Origin: Bathynomus jamesi
Taxonomy: Eukaryota > Arthropoda > Malacostraca > Isopoda > Cirolanidae
DNA length: 64,000 nt
Direction: 5' to 3'
NCBI GenBank assembly: GCA_023014485.1
Contig: JAJOZX010000879.1
Span: 859,501-923,500, forward strand
Shown here piece by piece: positions 10,961-19,430 of this stretch. The position numbers and the translations under genes are program-made. The notes under the pieces are model-generated. The model did not search any database and was not told the origin of the DNA. It was given only the letters and a program-made list of their open reading frames with translations. Every line of letters starts with the position of its first letter. The first letter of the stretch is position 1.

Positions 10961-10970
10961 GATCTGTAGT
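9480..10970 (+). repeat. Tandem duplication (about 0.74 kb x2) with Polinton fragments
   Basis: Two direct copies, starting CGGATTGCTAGATATATATT at 9,480 and 10,219, each with the order (TA)n, TTTAATTTTAGTTTAGAAGC, (TA)n, a 120-bp fragment of the Polinton integrase gene, CTTCAAGACATTATTGTATA, the segment GAAATACCATGAACTTTGG from the Polinton right end, (TA)n and (GA)n. The integrase fragments at 9,831-9,950 and 10,551-10,670 match 17,164-17,280 in the same orientation. The second segment matches 25,142-25,180. Confidence 0.8.
9758..9828. repeat. (TA)n microsatellite
   Basis: About 35 TA units within copy 1 of the tandem duplication; a shorter equivalent is at 10,497-10,538 in copy 2. A third long (TA)n run, at 10,876-10,930, is followed by (GA)n. 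Confidence 0.95.
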
Positions 10971-11184
10971 TAATCTTACGCGAGGTATGAAAATCAGGAA
11001 AAAATGCCAAATGTGTATTATTTTAAAATGAAACTAAACGCATATTAAATTAAAACAAATGAATTTTGGCTTTCAAGAGATTTATTTATTATAAGAAATT
11101 AACTACTCGATGTAAGAAATTAATTATTAAACGCACGCGAAACTGTAATTAATAATTAATGTATTTTTTCTAACGAAGACTGAG
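10971..11184. other. Stretch between tandem duplication and Polinton left gene
   Basis: AT-rich, no recognised gene. The left limit of the Polinton is probably inside it, but no terminal sequence could be fixed. Confidence 0.3.
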
Positions 11185-11806
11185 TTACCAGATACCACTT
11201 TTTACAATTATTATGGTGAGTTGTCTCCAACTAAAAGACTTCGTTGTGAACAGCAACTCATAATGAGAGACCTTCCCCCCAATCCCTGATAAGTCTCCCT
11301 TCACTTCAAATGAAGAGAAATTTATGGAGACAGAGTTTTGTTCAAATAACGGGATATGCTTGTACGAGTTTACAATTACATCATTATTGCTCTGCATTAC
11401 GCAGTATATGCGGCTTAATAATATTTCACCGCTTAAAGTATAGGGAAACCTGTATTCGATATGAAGGGCTTTCATATCGTTCAGTACTATTTTTGTTCCC
11501 ACTTTACAACCGGTTGGTAAGTCATCTTTAAACACGTCTAGAATACAATCAAAAGCACGCACAAAGAGTTCATCGTTAGCTACATTATTAAACACAAGTT
11601 TATAAATACGCTTTTCCAATCGAGGGTTTATTTCTACCGACTCGAGCTTTTCAATCGTGAACTCACTCAACATAGCGGCAATTGAAATAATCTTCTAAAT
11701 CGTTACGACAACTGCGCGTTATATAAAGAAATAGTTCTTCAGGGTGAACGGTGTAGGTGAGCTCAGCCTTGTACCGATCAATTGCTTTAACCAAAGTTTT
11801 ATAAGA
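11185..11806 (-). pseudogene. Polinton terminal gene of unknown function, left copy
   Basis: Two overlapping minus-strand frames (about 11,806-11,663 and 11,673-11,185) make one protein of about 200 residues with one frameshift near 11,670. The N-terminal part contains AIDRYKAELTYTVHPEELF and LEDYFNCRY; the C-terminal part contains EINPRLEKR and NDMKALHIEYRF. I do not recognise the family. The same gene, more degraded, lies in opposite orientation at the right end of the element (25,142-25,579). The apparent ATG at 11,866 lies inside a 106-bp tandem repeat and is probably not the real start. Confidence 0.55.
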
Positions 11807-11808
11807 AA

Positions 11809-12120
11809 CACCAAATAATTGTCCCCTAGCGCAATTGGAAAGGTTTTCACCCCACCTTAGACCCACAGTTTAACATTAGAAAATTCTGAAACCTGACTCA
11901 GTGCCAAAATGAATCACCAAATAATTGTCCCCTAGCGCAATTGGAAAGGTTTTCACCCACCTTAGACCCACAGTTTAACATTAGAAAATTCTGAAACCTG
12001 ACTCAGTGCCAAAATGAAACACCAAATAATTGTCCCTAGCGCAATTGGAAAGGTTTTCACCCCACCTTAGACCCACAGTTTAACATTAGAAAATTCTGAA
12101 ACCTGACTCAGTGCCAAAAG
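11809..12120. repeat. Tandem repeat, 106-bp unit x3
   Basis: Three near-identical copies starting at 11,809, 11,915 and 12,020, each beginning CACCAAATAATTGTCCC and ending CTGACTCAGTGCCAAAA. Copy 3 lacks one C and copy 2 lacks one C. A partial unit start (CACCAAATAATT) recurs at about 12,160. It abuts the left terminal gene. Confidence 0.93.
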
Positions 12121-12244
12121 TTTTATAAAAAGGATTCTTTTTCATGAACTATACGAATCACCAAATAATTTTCAAAGGAGAATACGAGCATTAAATCTAT
12201 TGGTGAAAATATATATATATATGTTACTCGTCCGGTCCCGTTAT

Positions 12245-12400
12245 AGCGGATTGGTACACGTCATAGCTCCACCCAGCTACATCGGCAGCCAATCACTACG
12301 AACATCTGGTCTTTTGGGGCGGAGCTTGGCGATTGTGCATATAAAAGGGGATATTTTCAGTTTGGAGTAACAGTAGCTATTTTCGCGTCAGTGAATAATC
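12245..12400 (+). promoter_or_regulatory. Putative RNA polymerase II promoter for Polinton plus-strand genes
   Basis: Contains ATTGG (12,250), GCCAATCAC (12,287-12,295), a GC-box-like GGGGCGGAGC (12,317-12,326) and TATAAAAGGGG (12,340-12,350), followed about 65 bp later by CCACCATGG at the first small exon. The spacing CCAAT, GC box, TATA is classical. Activity is inferred, not shown. Confidence 0.6.
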
Positions 12401-12412
12401 ATTCCCTCCACC

Positions 12413-12582
12413 ATGGACCTGTACGTCTCCCCAGACTTGTATGAAGAGAGTGATACTGCAGCATTAACGACAATTAGCCTTTTTAATGCGGTTGACCGTG
12501 ATGAATTATTTACAACGCAAGCCGTAGAAGACATGTGCAGTGACGCTATTTACAATCCGACGCAAGGGACTACCATAGAAAT
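12413..12582 (+). CDS. Polinton leader exon 1a (start of the proline-rich gene)
   Basis: Begins at ATG in the context CCACCATGG, a strong initiation context. It codes 56 codons plus two bases of an acidic peptide starting MDLYVSPDLYEESD. It ends at AT|GTAAGTG, a near-perfect 5' splice site; read without splicing, the frame ends at once in ATG TAA. The splice phase leaves two bases, as in exon 2b, so it can join in frame to exon 2b (13,294) or directly to exon 3 (19,431). Function unknown. Codon 57 and the stop would give a 57-residue peptide if unspliced. Confidence 0.6.
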
Positions 12583-12800
12583 GTAAGTGTCTATAATTAG
12601 AATTTATATATGGATGGGGTGTAGTATCTCGTCAAATAGATACTCGCCAAAAATGTCAATCAATGTTATTTTGTTACCCCATTATGCTAAAATCGAAATT
12701 TTATGGCATTCAATGTTATTCCTCGAACCAAAGATATCTTCACATAATGGGGAACTGTCTGTATACTCTGTATATGTTTTAAAAGCATTATTCCTTTAAG

Positions 12801-12887
12801 GTCCGATGAGGATTAGACACGTGTTATACAATCTTTTGAAGAATCTCGGAATACGGGGGATATACTGAACAATCAACAATGTCACAC
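12801..12887 (+). pseudogene. Polinton leader exon 2a (dead copy)
   Basis: Preceded by the acceptor-like TTCCTTTAAG and begins GTCCGATGAGGAT like exon 2b, but the next codon is TAG where exon 2b has TTG. It also lacks the GTAAGT donor, because unit 2 of the duplication starts immediately after. It is therefore a non-functional duplicate. Confidence 0.6.
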
Positions 12888-12897
12888 ATCCTCCACC

Positions 12898-13067
12898 ATG
12901 GACCTGTACGTCTCCCTGGAATTGTATGAAGAACGTGATACTGCAGCATTAACCGCAATTAGTCTTTTCAATGCGATTGACCGTGGCGAATTATTTTCAA
13001 CGCAAACCGTTGAAGATATTTGCAGTGACGCTCCTTACAACCCGACGCAGGGGGCTACCATAGAAAT
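12898..13067 (+). CDS. Polinton leader exon 1b (alternative first exon)
   Basis: A duplicate of exon 1a with the same ATG context (CACCATGG), same length (170 bp) and same donor AT|GTAAGTG at 13,068. The encoded peptide starts MDLYVSLELYEERD and differs from exon 1a at about a dozen positions, mostly conservative. No separate TATA box is seen just upstream, since the duplication does not include the promoter. It could be reached by the same transcript or be skipped. Confidence 0.55.
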
Positions 13068-13293
13068 GTAAGTGTCTATAATTAGAATTTTATATATATA
13101 TATGGAGATTTGTAGTATCTCGTCAAATAGATATTCGCCAAAAATGTCAATCAATGTTATTTGGTTATCCCCATTATGCTAAAATCGAAATTTTTATGGC
13201 ATTCAATGTTATTCCTCGAACCAAAGATATCTTCACATAATGGGGATCTGTCTGTATACTCTGTATATGTTTTAAAAGCATTATTCCTTTAAG

Positions 13294-13389
13294 GTCCGAT
13301 GAGGATTTGACACGTGTTATACAATCTTTTGAAGAATCTCGGAATAGGGAGGATATACTGATCAGTCAACAATGTCACACCGAAATAAT
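13294..13389 (+). CDS. Polinton leader exon 2b
   Basis: A 96-bp exon after TTCCTTTAAG and before GTAAGTG (13,390). Entering with phase 2 from exon 1a or 1b it stays open (SDEDLTRVIQSFEESRN and on) and leaves with phase 2. Joined to the acceptor TTCTTCTCCCACAG at 19,430 it continues in the frame of the proline-rich ORF, which itself has no ATG. Confidence 0.6.
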
Positions 13390-13514
13390 GTAAGTGTTTT
13401 TCGATCTTTTTGGGATAAGAAGACACAATATATTTTCATAAATTTATTAAATGAAAGAAATCAGTACAATAAACAACCACAGAATATATCGTTACAAATA
13501 TACGAACAAAAACA

Positions 13515-13994
13515 TTATAATATACGAGTACGTACAATTGGAAAACGGTTTTTCATCTGTCTGCATACCATTTCATCGTTTCGACGAGTGTGACACGGGT
13601 CAAATAAATTTAAAAAATTTATAAATTCTTTATCATTTGACACATGCATGAGAAATGAGACGCAGTACATTCCGCAAACATTAGTAAAATATCCTTGCAT
13701 GCGAAATGGGGTCCACACAACTTCGGGAATATGTAACTGAGCGAGAAATTTTACAATAATAGGGTCACTCCAGGGTTGAGTACCGAGTGAATCAAAATAG
13801 TACAGGCGCTGTCTATTTTTAAAATAGACAGCGATCCAGTGAATCCCTTCATTACCGATGATGTCTGTGTTCACAATAAGACTACCGCATTCTCGCGTAC
13901 TTGGCAAACTCAATGTTTCATTCTTCGCAAACACGCCGATAAATTTGGAACGTGTGACTCGCTCCATTACTTTCTGAAGTGTATTAGCATCCAT
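13515..13994 (-). CDS. Polinton adenain-like cysteine protease
   Basis: An intact 159-residue protein. The catalytic set of the adenovirus protease family is visible in order: His52 in GIHWIAVYF, Asp68 in YYFDSLG, Gln100 in RMQGYF and Cys107 in NVCGMYC. In adenoviruses the family matures capsid precursors; in Polintons it is expected to do the same for the capsid and core proteins coded immediately upstream. Two bases separate its ATG from the capsid gene stop at 13,996, implying one minus-strand transcription block. The C-terminal end (FPIVRTRIL) is followed by AT-rich sequence. Start chosen as the only ATG that keeps the N-terminal helix region. Confidence 0.9.
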   Translation of the reverse strand: MDANTLQKVMERVTRSKFIGVFAKNETLSLPSTRECGSLIVNTDIIGNEGIHWIAVYFKNRQRLYYFDSLGTQPWSDPIIVKFLAQLHIPEVVWTPFRMQGYFTNVCGMYCVSFLMHVSNDKEFINFLNLFDPCHTRRNDEMVCRQMKNRFPIVRTRIL

Positions 13995-13995
13995 T

Positions 13996-15290
13996 TTAAA
14001 AGTCAGTGATAACGCTTCTAAATCTATCTACTTCTATTAGGGCTTGCGATTCGAGATATACTAGTACACTAATAGGAGCGTCTATAGGCTTGGCGAATTC
14101 CAGCCGCACTGAGATGTTTCCGCTCTGCTGTGGGGTTAAATGGGTATTTACGCTAGCAGATAAGTCAGGTGTAATGTCAAACGGGTAAAGGTTAAATTGA
14201 TCAATGAATTCTTCCTGCGTTACCCCATTACCAAGCTCATCACAATCACCTGCAATATGGGTCAGATTACTATAGGCTCTGGCACAAAGCGGTAACACAG
14301 CGTCTGATGAATAGTCCGTACCCATTGTTCCACCCAAAGCAGTGCCATTAACGTATAGAGTTATATTTTTAAGTCCGAAATTCTCGAATTTAAAGGCACT
14401 CTTTTTATATTTTCCATTCACCGAAGCGTGGTCCTGCATGCCGATTAATATCCTTTTAGGAAGATTTCCCAGGGCAATGTTTTCTATCTGCTTCGATGCC
14501 AACCCTGCAGGAACCGTATATAGTTTGATCTGCACTCTGTTAATAGGATATTTCACTGTAGCGTTTAGTAAATTTTTCTCAATTTCTAGTTGTTTTGGTG
14601 AACTTAATTTCACTCGCCGTACGCGGAGGTATGTGTCCATAATGTGAACCACAACGGACTTTGCACCCTCTTCTTGATTCGCATCCAGATTTAAGCAGAT
14701 CTCAGGACTCGTGCGGGTGAGCTTTATTTTCATATCCACCCCGTTCACAAGCAACTTCTCCTGGAAAGTGAAATCTGTGTGCAACCGTCCAAAACACTCG
14801 TATATTTTCTTTTAGAATTTTTAAATTTGTCCTTTATACTATTTTCATCTTTAGTTTGATAATATCCCTCCGCACTTAAAAAGGTAGCCTTCGCTTCTTT
14901 GGAAAAGTTGAGGACATTTTCCAAATAGGCTCGTAGATGATAGTACCCCGTGCCTGCCGATATGTTGGTCTGATTTAAATATACGTCACACTGGTTGAAT
15001 ATGGCGTGCAGAAAGTTTGTTTCAGGGTATACAGCATATTTGTCATCGCAGACCGTTCCATCAGAATGGGCTATACGTAGCTTAGCGTACATGTGCACAC
15101 AGCTTGGATCAAAAAAGTAAGGACCTGAGCTGGGTATCACGAATTCTATAGGTGCACTCGGGGAACTAATTGTGTTTAAAGGGTTAATTGTAATAAAGTC
15201 ACTGTGCTCAATAGAAACTTGGGTTGGCGGGAGCTCAAAAAGGACAGCTCCGATTTACAGCATTGTGAACTACATGGGTGGATGAAGCGT
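13996..15290 (-). pseudogene. Polinton major capsid protein (double jelly-roll type), frameshifted
   Basis: The N-terminal half is open at 15,140-14,745 and upstream to about 15,240 (it includes ELPPTQVSIEHSDF and PIEFVIPSSGPYFFDP); the C-terminal half is open at 14,784-13,996 (VNGVDMKIKLTR, NHLT-type motif NTHLTPQQSGNISVRLEF). The halves are in different frames, so one frameshift lies near 14,760-14,785. A second single-base frameshift near 15,238 separates the extreme N-terminus. The order capsid then protease and the sequence pattern of the C-terminal half match Polinton major capsid proteins. Length about 420 residues, short of the more typical 500-600, so some internal loss is possible. 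Confidence 0.75.
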
Positions 15291-15369
15291 GCCATGGCGA
15301 AATAGTGACTCCTCTCTCGACAAGTGGTAAACAAACTATGATTCATGAGATCAATATCCTTAGCTTATA

Positions 15370-15756
15370 TCAGTCAAAAAAGTGGTCAACCATAGGTTTC
15401 ATTCGCTTACAGCATTTCTTTTTTGATAGCCTTTTACGTTTAATACCACGTGACCCCTTCTTCTTCCGGGGAGCCCTCTTCTTCTTCCCGCCACCACGCA
15501 TTTTTCTCTTTGCATCTTTGATGATTTCGTTCCGTGTACGCTTTAAATGTTTTTTTAGAGCTTCTTTAGGTTTAGCCCCGGCCAATATGTCTTCTGCAGT
15601 GTTAAGGCCTGATTGTAGCGCTTTCCTTCCAAGGTATCTGGCACCCCTCTTCAGCAAAGGAACAGCCGTACGTAGTATGGATGAAAAAATGGATCCAAGT
15701 CCACTACCGCGCTGGTATCGCATCCCTCGATAGACGGTGAAAGGCTTTCTATCCAT
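15370..15756 (-). CDS. Polinton small basic virion protein
   Basis: An intact 128-residue protein. The N-terminus has a glycine-rich amphipathic stretch (GSGLGSIFSSILRTAVPLLK), and the C-terminus is extremely basic (KRKMRGGGKKKRAPRKKKG and onward). This layout resembles adenovirus core or cement precursors (pX, pVI type) that bind DNA or membranes and are cut by the viral protease; glycine-rich sites such as GSGLG could be cleavage sites. That role is inference. It overlaps by one base the gene that follows on the minus strand (ATG at 15,756, previous stop at 15,756). Confidence 0.65.
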   Translation of the reverse strand: MDRKPFTVYRGMRYQRGSGLGSIFSSILRTAVPLLKRGARYLGRKALQSGLNTAEDILAGAKPKEALKKHLKRTRNEIIKDAKRKMRGGGKKKRAPRKKKGSRGIKRKRLSKKKCCKRMKPMVDHFFD

Positions 15757-16613
15757 TATAACTCAGTGCGTCGAAAGTGTAGCTTCACTGTTAAGCTCCC
15801 GTTACCGAATGGGAAGTTTTCGCCCTCAATCGTTCTTATATATATTGTGATATTGGTTATTAAATTAGTTGCGACATTCACATAATGGGGTCTGTCATAT
15901 GTAATACTCAAACTCCTTCCTCTATGGTTGGGGATGTGAGCAATGCGCAGCAGGCGTGCCTGGGTATCCCCAACAAACTGGTGCTCCACTATATTACTGT
16001 AAATATAGCACATGTCTGGGGACCTTTCAGCCAATTTCTCCATCTTCAATTGATACATTAATCTGGACAAGTTATACTGTGTCTCGTGAAATGTGTCTCT
16101 TTGGAAGGCTGCGCTATATCGGCCGTTGGTTAGAATTTTGAACTTTCTATGTTCTTTAAGACGTCTGTTAGTCTTTGATTTTAGGATTAGTGTATGTGCA
16201 GGGTTGTTTACGATTTCATATACTAAATCATTCGTAAGGTTTGAGTTTCTTAAACTTACGTTTAAGCCTCTCACAACATCCTCGGCCGAACCATATTGAC
16301 CCGGCCCTAGTCTTACTTCTGTACTGTAATACCGTGCAATCTTAGTCCGAGCGATGCGCATAGTTTCATCCATAGCTACCCCAGCTTTTTCACACTCGTC
16401 AATGTCTCTAAGAATCGTAAAAACGGTTTCTTTATGTTCAATATTTAAAAAGACGGTGTCCAGCTGAATTTCGCATATCCCCACCTCATACGAATCACGA
16501 CCCAATTCAATGTGCCCATGGAGTTCTGTTACAAAGTTGGCTAGTGTGTTGTTAGGGTGTACAGACAGGGACGAGGAGGACGGGAGTGTGACGTAGAAAT
16601 GGTTAGGAGCCAT
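15756..16613 (-). CDS. Polinton minor capsid (penton-like, single jelly roll)
   Basis: An intact 285-residue protein beginning MAPNHFYVTLPSSSSLSVHP, then NNTLANFVTELHGHIEL and WEVGL-like YEVGICEIQL. This start, a polar serine-rich strand followed by a beta-rich domain, is the signature of Polinton minor capsid proteins. It forms the pentameric vertices in related virions. The C-terminus ends in a beta strand (GSLTVKLHFRRTEL). It lies between the basic protein and the integrase in the usual late-gene order. Confidence 0.75.
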   Translation of the reverse strand: MAPNHFYVTLPSSSSLSVHPNNTLANFVTELHGHIELGRDSYEVGICEIQLDTVFLNIEHKETVFTILRDIDECEKAGVAMDETMRIARTKIARYYSTEVRLGPGQYGSAEDVVRGLNVSLRNSNLTNDLVYEIVNNPAHTLILKSKTNRRLKEHRKFKILTNGRYSAAFQRDTFHETQYNLSRLMYQLKMEKLAERSPDMCYIYSNIVEHQFVGDTQARLLRIAHIPNHRGRSLSITYDRPHYVNVATNLITNITIYIRTIEGENFPFGNGSLTVKLHFRRTEL

Positions 16614-16621
16614 GTTGCATA

Positions 16622-17679
16622 CTATTTAAGCTTCATTATTGCATCAGCTTTTATATAGGTGTTGAAGCTTTCTGGGTACCCTAGCCATTTCACCAGGTAC
16701 ATTTTTCTCCTTCCTGAACCTTTGCTTCCTAAAATTTTCTCAATTTTAAACACATTTTTTTCTAAATTAAACGCAACTTTCTGCAATTCCTCGCGGTAAA
16801 AGCCTCCTGAGATTTCTTCCCCATTCAAATCTTCAATGTAATACATCATTATCTCACCTTTAGGTCTCACAGCCCTAACTTTAAAAATCTCGCGTGTCCA
16901 TCCTTGCTCAAAACCCTTTGCGAATTTATTCCCCGAACGCGACAGCCTTACATAATCATTGATTTTGAAGCGCGCAGAGTGTGGTGGTGGTGGTGATCCA
17001 TCTCTTCTCGGGAGCGTACCTCTTTCTAAAACTTCGTTAGGTGTTGCCCAATCGTGCGATGGTGTGAGCGGTTGTAGGATGATGCCAATGATTCCAGAAT
17101 GTCTAGAAATCTGTATGTGTTTTTATGTGTAAAATAACGGTGCATGCGTTCCTTTATGGTGCGCTGAACTCTTTCAGCTAAAGAAGCCTTATGTATAGAA
17201 TTGGTTGTGTAATAGCTGATATTAAACTCTGTCAACATGTTCTGAAAAGCACGGCCTATAAATTCCTTCCCCATATCCGTACAAAAATAGCCAGGAACCC
17301 TGTTTTCTTTTAACATTAGCGTTTTGGTGGCTTTAGCAACTGTTTCAGGTGATTTATTTTTCAGAGGAACTAGCCACAGATATCTAGAGAATACGTCTAT
17401 TATGAATAGAATGTAGCGGTAACCATCGTTATACACAGAATATCTTTGCATGTCTGTTAAATCTGCTTGCCAAATAGAATCAATCGAGGAAGCCGTTGTC
17501 TTGGCTGTTTTAAACCTTTTTCTCACAGGCTTATGAAGCGTATAAGCGTCCTGCTCCCTCAAAAATCTTTCAACATCTTTTTTTCCTACTCCGTAAACAC
17601 TTCTGTACAGTCTATCTACGCCGCCGTAAGAGGATGGGGTAGAAATGTCATAATAGCGTTTAGTTAATACGTTAGCCAT
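16622..17679 (-). pseudogene. Polinton retroviral-type integrase with C-terminal chromodomain, one frameshift
   Basis: The core at 17,679-17,026 has the DDE triad: Asp73 in WQADLTDM, Asp135 in FCTDMGKEF and Glu169 in ASLAERVQRT, with 33 residues between the second Asp and Glu. A frameshift near 17,035 leads into the C-terminal frame: an SH3-like segment (about 16,990-16,870) and a chromodomain at 16,622-16,870 (VEKILGSKG, YLVKWLGYP, W replaced). The N-terminal zinc-binding region is not evident. The enzyme inserts the element into chromosomes, and the chromodomain may direct it to methylated histones. Fragments of this gene (17,164-17,280) are duplicated at 9,831 and 10,551. Confidence 0.85.
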
Positions 17680-18397
17680 TTGCGTATTTTAGAGGCACGT
17701 GGGTAGGGTTGGTTTAACCTCTTCTTGCTCCTCTTCAAAGGTGTTACCGCCGGGGGTGACGGCGCCTTCAATTGTGTCACAGGCGTTGCATGTTCCAAGT
17801 CTTTTAACCTGTTCAGATTTCCTATCAACGTTTTAGGGACATTTATTTGTTGTAGTCTTGCTTTAATATGCTTCCATCCTGATGGTGATGGCCTATCCCA
17901 CTTTCTCACCAGATCATGGACAATGTCTACGATATTCGATCCCTGTACCTTTGATCCTTCCACAATGATCTCCCTGTATCGGTCCATTGTATGGCGGGAT
18001 CCTCATTCAATAGATTATAAAGACTTAAGCCTTTACTCCTCAATGTAAGTGGGAGGGTATTTTTTAATACATGTTCGATATGTTGTGTGGCTAATCTTTT
18101 TGGTTGGTCAGCTGTGTCGTCGGGCACAGATCCTATGTCGCCATCGTCCCCCGTGCTGTGCCTAATAACCACAGGAATCTCTGTAGGGCTCTTATAATTT
18201 TCGTACTCGTGAAGAAATTTCTGCAGAGCTTCTTGGTATAAGATTCTTTTCTCATCAGGTGTTTTTTCACTGTTTAATAGGGCTAACAATTCGCTTTCCA
18301 TTCTTTTAAGTCTGCTTTTACGGGGATCTAGATACGTGTCTGGATTCCTTTGCAGTGAGGCGTACACCTCGTGGGGAATCACTACCACTTTCTTCAT
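17664..18397 (-). pseudogene. Polinton gene of unknown function (about 240 residues), one frameshift
   Basis: The frame at 18,397-17,927 starts MKKVVVIPHEVYASLQRN and continues with helices, then RLATQHIEHVLKNTLP and GLSLYNLLNEDPAI. The next frame, 17,987-17,664, continues with VDIVHDLVRKWDRPSPSGWK and a basic tail PLKRSKKRLNQPYP. A single frameshift lies at about 17,970. The protein type is common in Polintons and relatives and is placed between ATPase and integrase; its function is not known to me. Its start overlaps by one base the stop of the small basic gene upstream. Confidence 0.6.
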
Positions 18398-18720
18398 TAT
18401 ATTAATCTAGTCAGTAAAGGACCCAAAACTGAAAATAAGATGGGGAGAAATGACCCTCCTGTTTGTACAATAATTCGTTTTTTCTTCGCTACAGTTTGGC
18501 TTTTACGAGCGAGTGCACGTATTATGTTCTTGTAGCGGCGTAGGCGAGCCTTCTGATGGGTTTTCATTGATACATTGCAATTTATAACGTTAAGACAGAT
18601 TTCACAGATGCATTTTAAAAAGTCGGCATCGATATTTTTAATAAACATCTGCTGCATTGCCCGGGGCAGTCGATGATAGATTTTTATTAATTCACGGTAT
18701 TTCTTTAGTCTCTTTGTCAT
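18397..18720 (-). CDS. Polinton small basic protein with hydrophobic C-terminus
   Basis: Intact, 107 residues. It has a basic, helical N-terminus, a cluster of cysteines (CICEICLNVINC), a very basic middle (RLRRYKN, KKKRIIVQ), and a glycine-led hydrophobic end (TGGSFLPILFSVLGPLLTRLI). Such proteins recur in Polintons and adintovirus-like elements next to the ATPase. The tail could insert in membranes, a suggestion only. The ATPase stop overlaps its ATG by four bases (18,717-18,720), typical of a compact block. Confidence 0.6.
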   Translation of the reverse strand: MTKRLKKYRELIKIYHRLPRAMQQMFIKNIDADFLKCICEICLNVINCNVSMKTHQKARLRRYKNIIRALARKSQTVAKKKRIIVQTGGSFLPILFSVLGPLLTRLI

Positions 18721-19355
18721 TCTGGAATATACACCGTTTCAGGCTCGTTTGGAAATATATTCGTTCGCAGAAGCACTCTAAACGTGTTTCGCGGATGAAG
18801 GTCGCAAAGCAAATATCCGTAACGCGTGCTTGTAGCTTCTTTATAAACTTCCAAAAACTCCTTACGCTGATTCGGGAACATTTGATTGGCTAATACCCCA
18901 ATTTGTGATACATCTCTACGTTGCGCGAATAAGACTAGATATTGCGTATTTAACGACACATCGCGCATGTATCTATTTTTGAAAAATAGATTCTGATTGA
19001 TGAAGAACACGCTTATGTTAAGATGGTGGGAGAATACTGTAAATGTCTCGGCAAACGTTTTATCCATCTCCAACATGAGATCGTCAATTACAATGATTGT
19101 ATGTTCATTTCCCTTTAACGAATTAACGTCATATACGCCTTTGTGGAACAAAATATCATCTTGGTACTCGTTGAACACTGATTGATACGTCGAATAGCAC
19201 CATATAACTTTATGCACAAATTTCGAGAACATCTCCCCCTTTTCTTTAATGATTTTAAGCATAAACACAGTTTTACCACATCCTGTAGGTCCAGATATAA
19301 TACATGTGGATGGGCTCGTGAATCTGAATTTTTCTACAGAGTCCATTTCTAACAC
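18717..19355 (-). CDS. Polinton genome-packaging ATPase (FtsK/A32-like)
   Basis: Intact, 212 residues. Walker A is GPTGCGKT (residues 22-29) and Walker B is TIIVIDDLM (86-94), followed by a QN-type sensor motif (INQNLFF). It pumps DNA into capsids in related viruses. It is the first gene of the minus-strand block; its start lies only 75 bp from the acceptor of the plus-strand gene at 19,431, so the two blocks diverge here. There is a choice of ATG at residue 1 or 4 (MLEMDSVEK); both keep the domain. Confidence 0.9.
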   Translation of the reverse strand: MLEMDSVEKFRFTSPSTCIISGPTGCGKTVFMLKIIKEKGEMFSKFVHKVIWCYSTYQSVFNEYQDDILFHKGVYDVNSLKGNEHTIIVIDDLMLEMDKTFAETFTVFSHHLNISVFFINQNLFFKNRYMRDVSLNTQYLVLFAQRRDVSQIGVLANQMFPNQRKEFLEVYKEATSTRYGYLLCDLHPRNTFRVLLRTNIFPNEPETVYIPE

Positions 19356-19430
19356 GTCACACTCCTAAGTGAGTCATTTACAAAATATTACAAATTTTGA
19401 GTGCTGATCCTTATATTTCTTCTCCCACAG

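Larger units (their letters stand above)
12405..13375 (+). repeat. 485-bp tandem duplication containing exon pairs 1a/2a and 1b/2b
   Basis: Unit 1 runs from CTCCACCATGG at 12,405 to 12,889 and unit 2 from 12,890 to about 13,375. The start codons are exactly 485 bp apart (12,413 and 12,898). Divergence is several percent; unit 1 carries a nonsense change in its exon 2 copy. Confidence 0.9.

Noticed and set aside
9480..10970. Second Polinton copy upstream of the main one
   Set aside because: Only a 120-bp integrase fragment and a 40-bp terminal fragment are present, in a tandem unit with microsatellites.
10801..11010. Open frames of alternating Ile-Tyr across (TA)n runs (also 43,988-44,248, 32,227-32,574, 60,264-60,776)
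   Set aside because: They are translations of dinucleotide repeats and of the F-family repeat; no domain or conservation is visible.
17467..17667. Antisense open frames opposite the Polinton integrase, capsid and ATPase genes
   Set aside because: They are mirror frames of well-supported genes with no motif of their own.
13515..19355. Recent integration of an adenovirus or adintovirus
   Set aside because: Integrase with chromodomain, small basic genes and gene order fit a Polinton; the polymerase decay indicates an old element.
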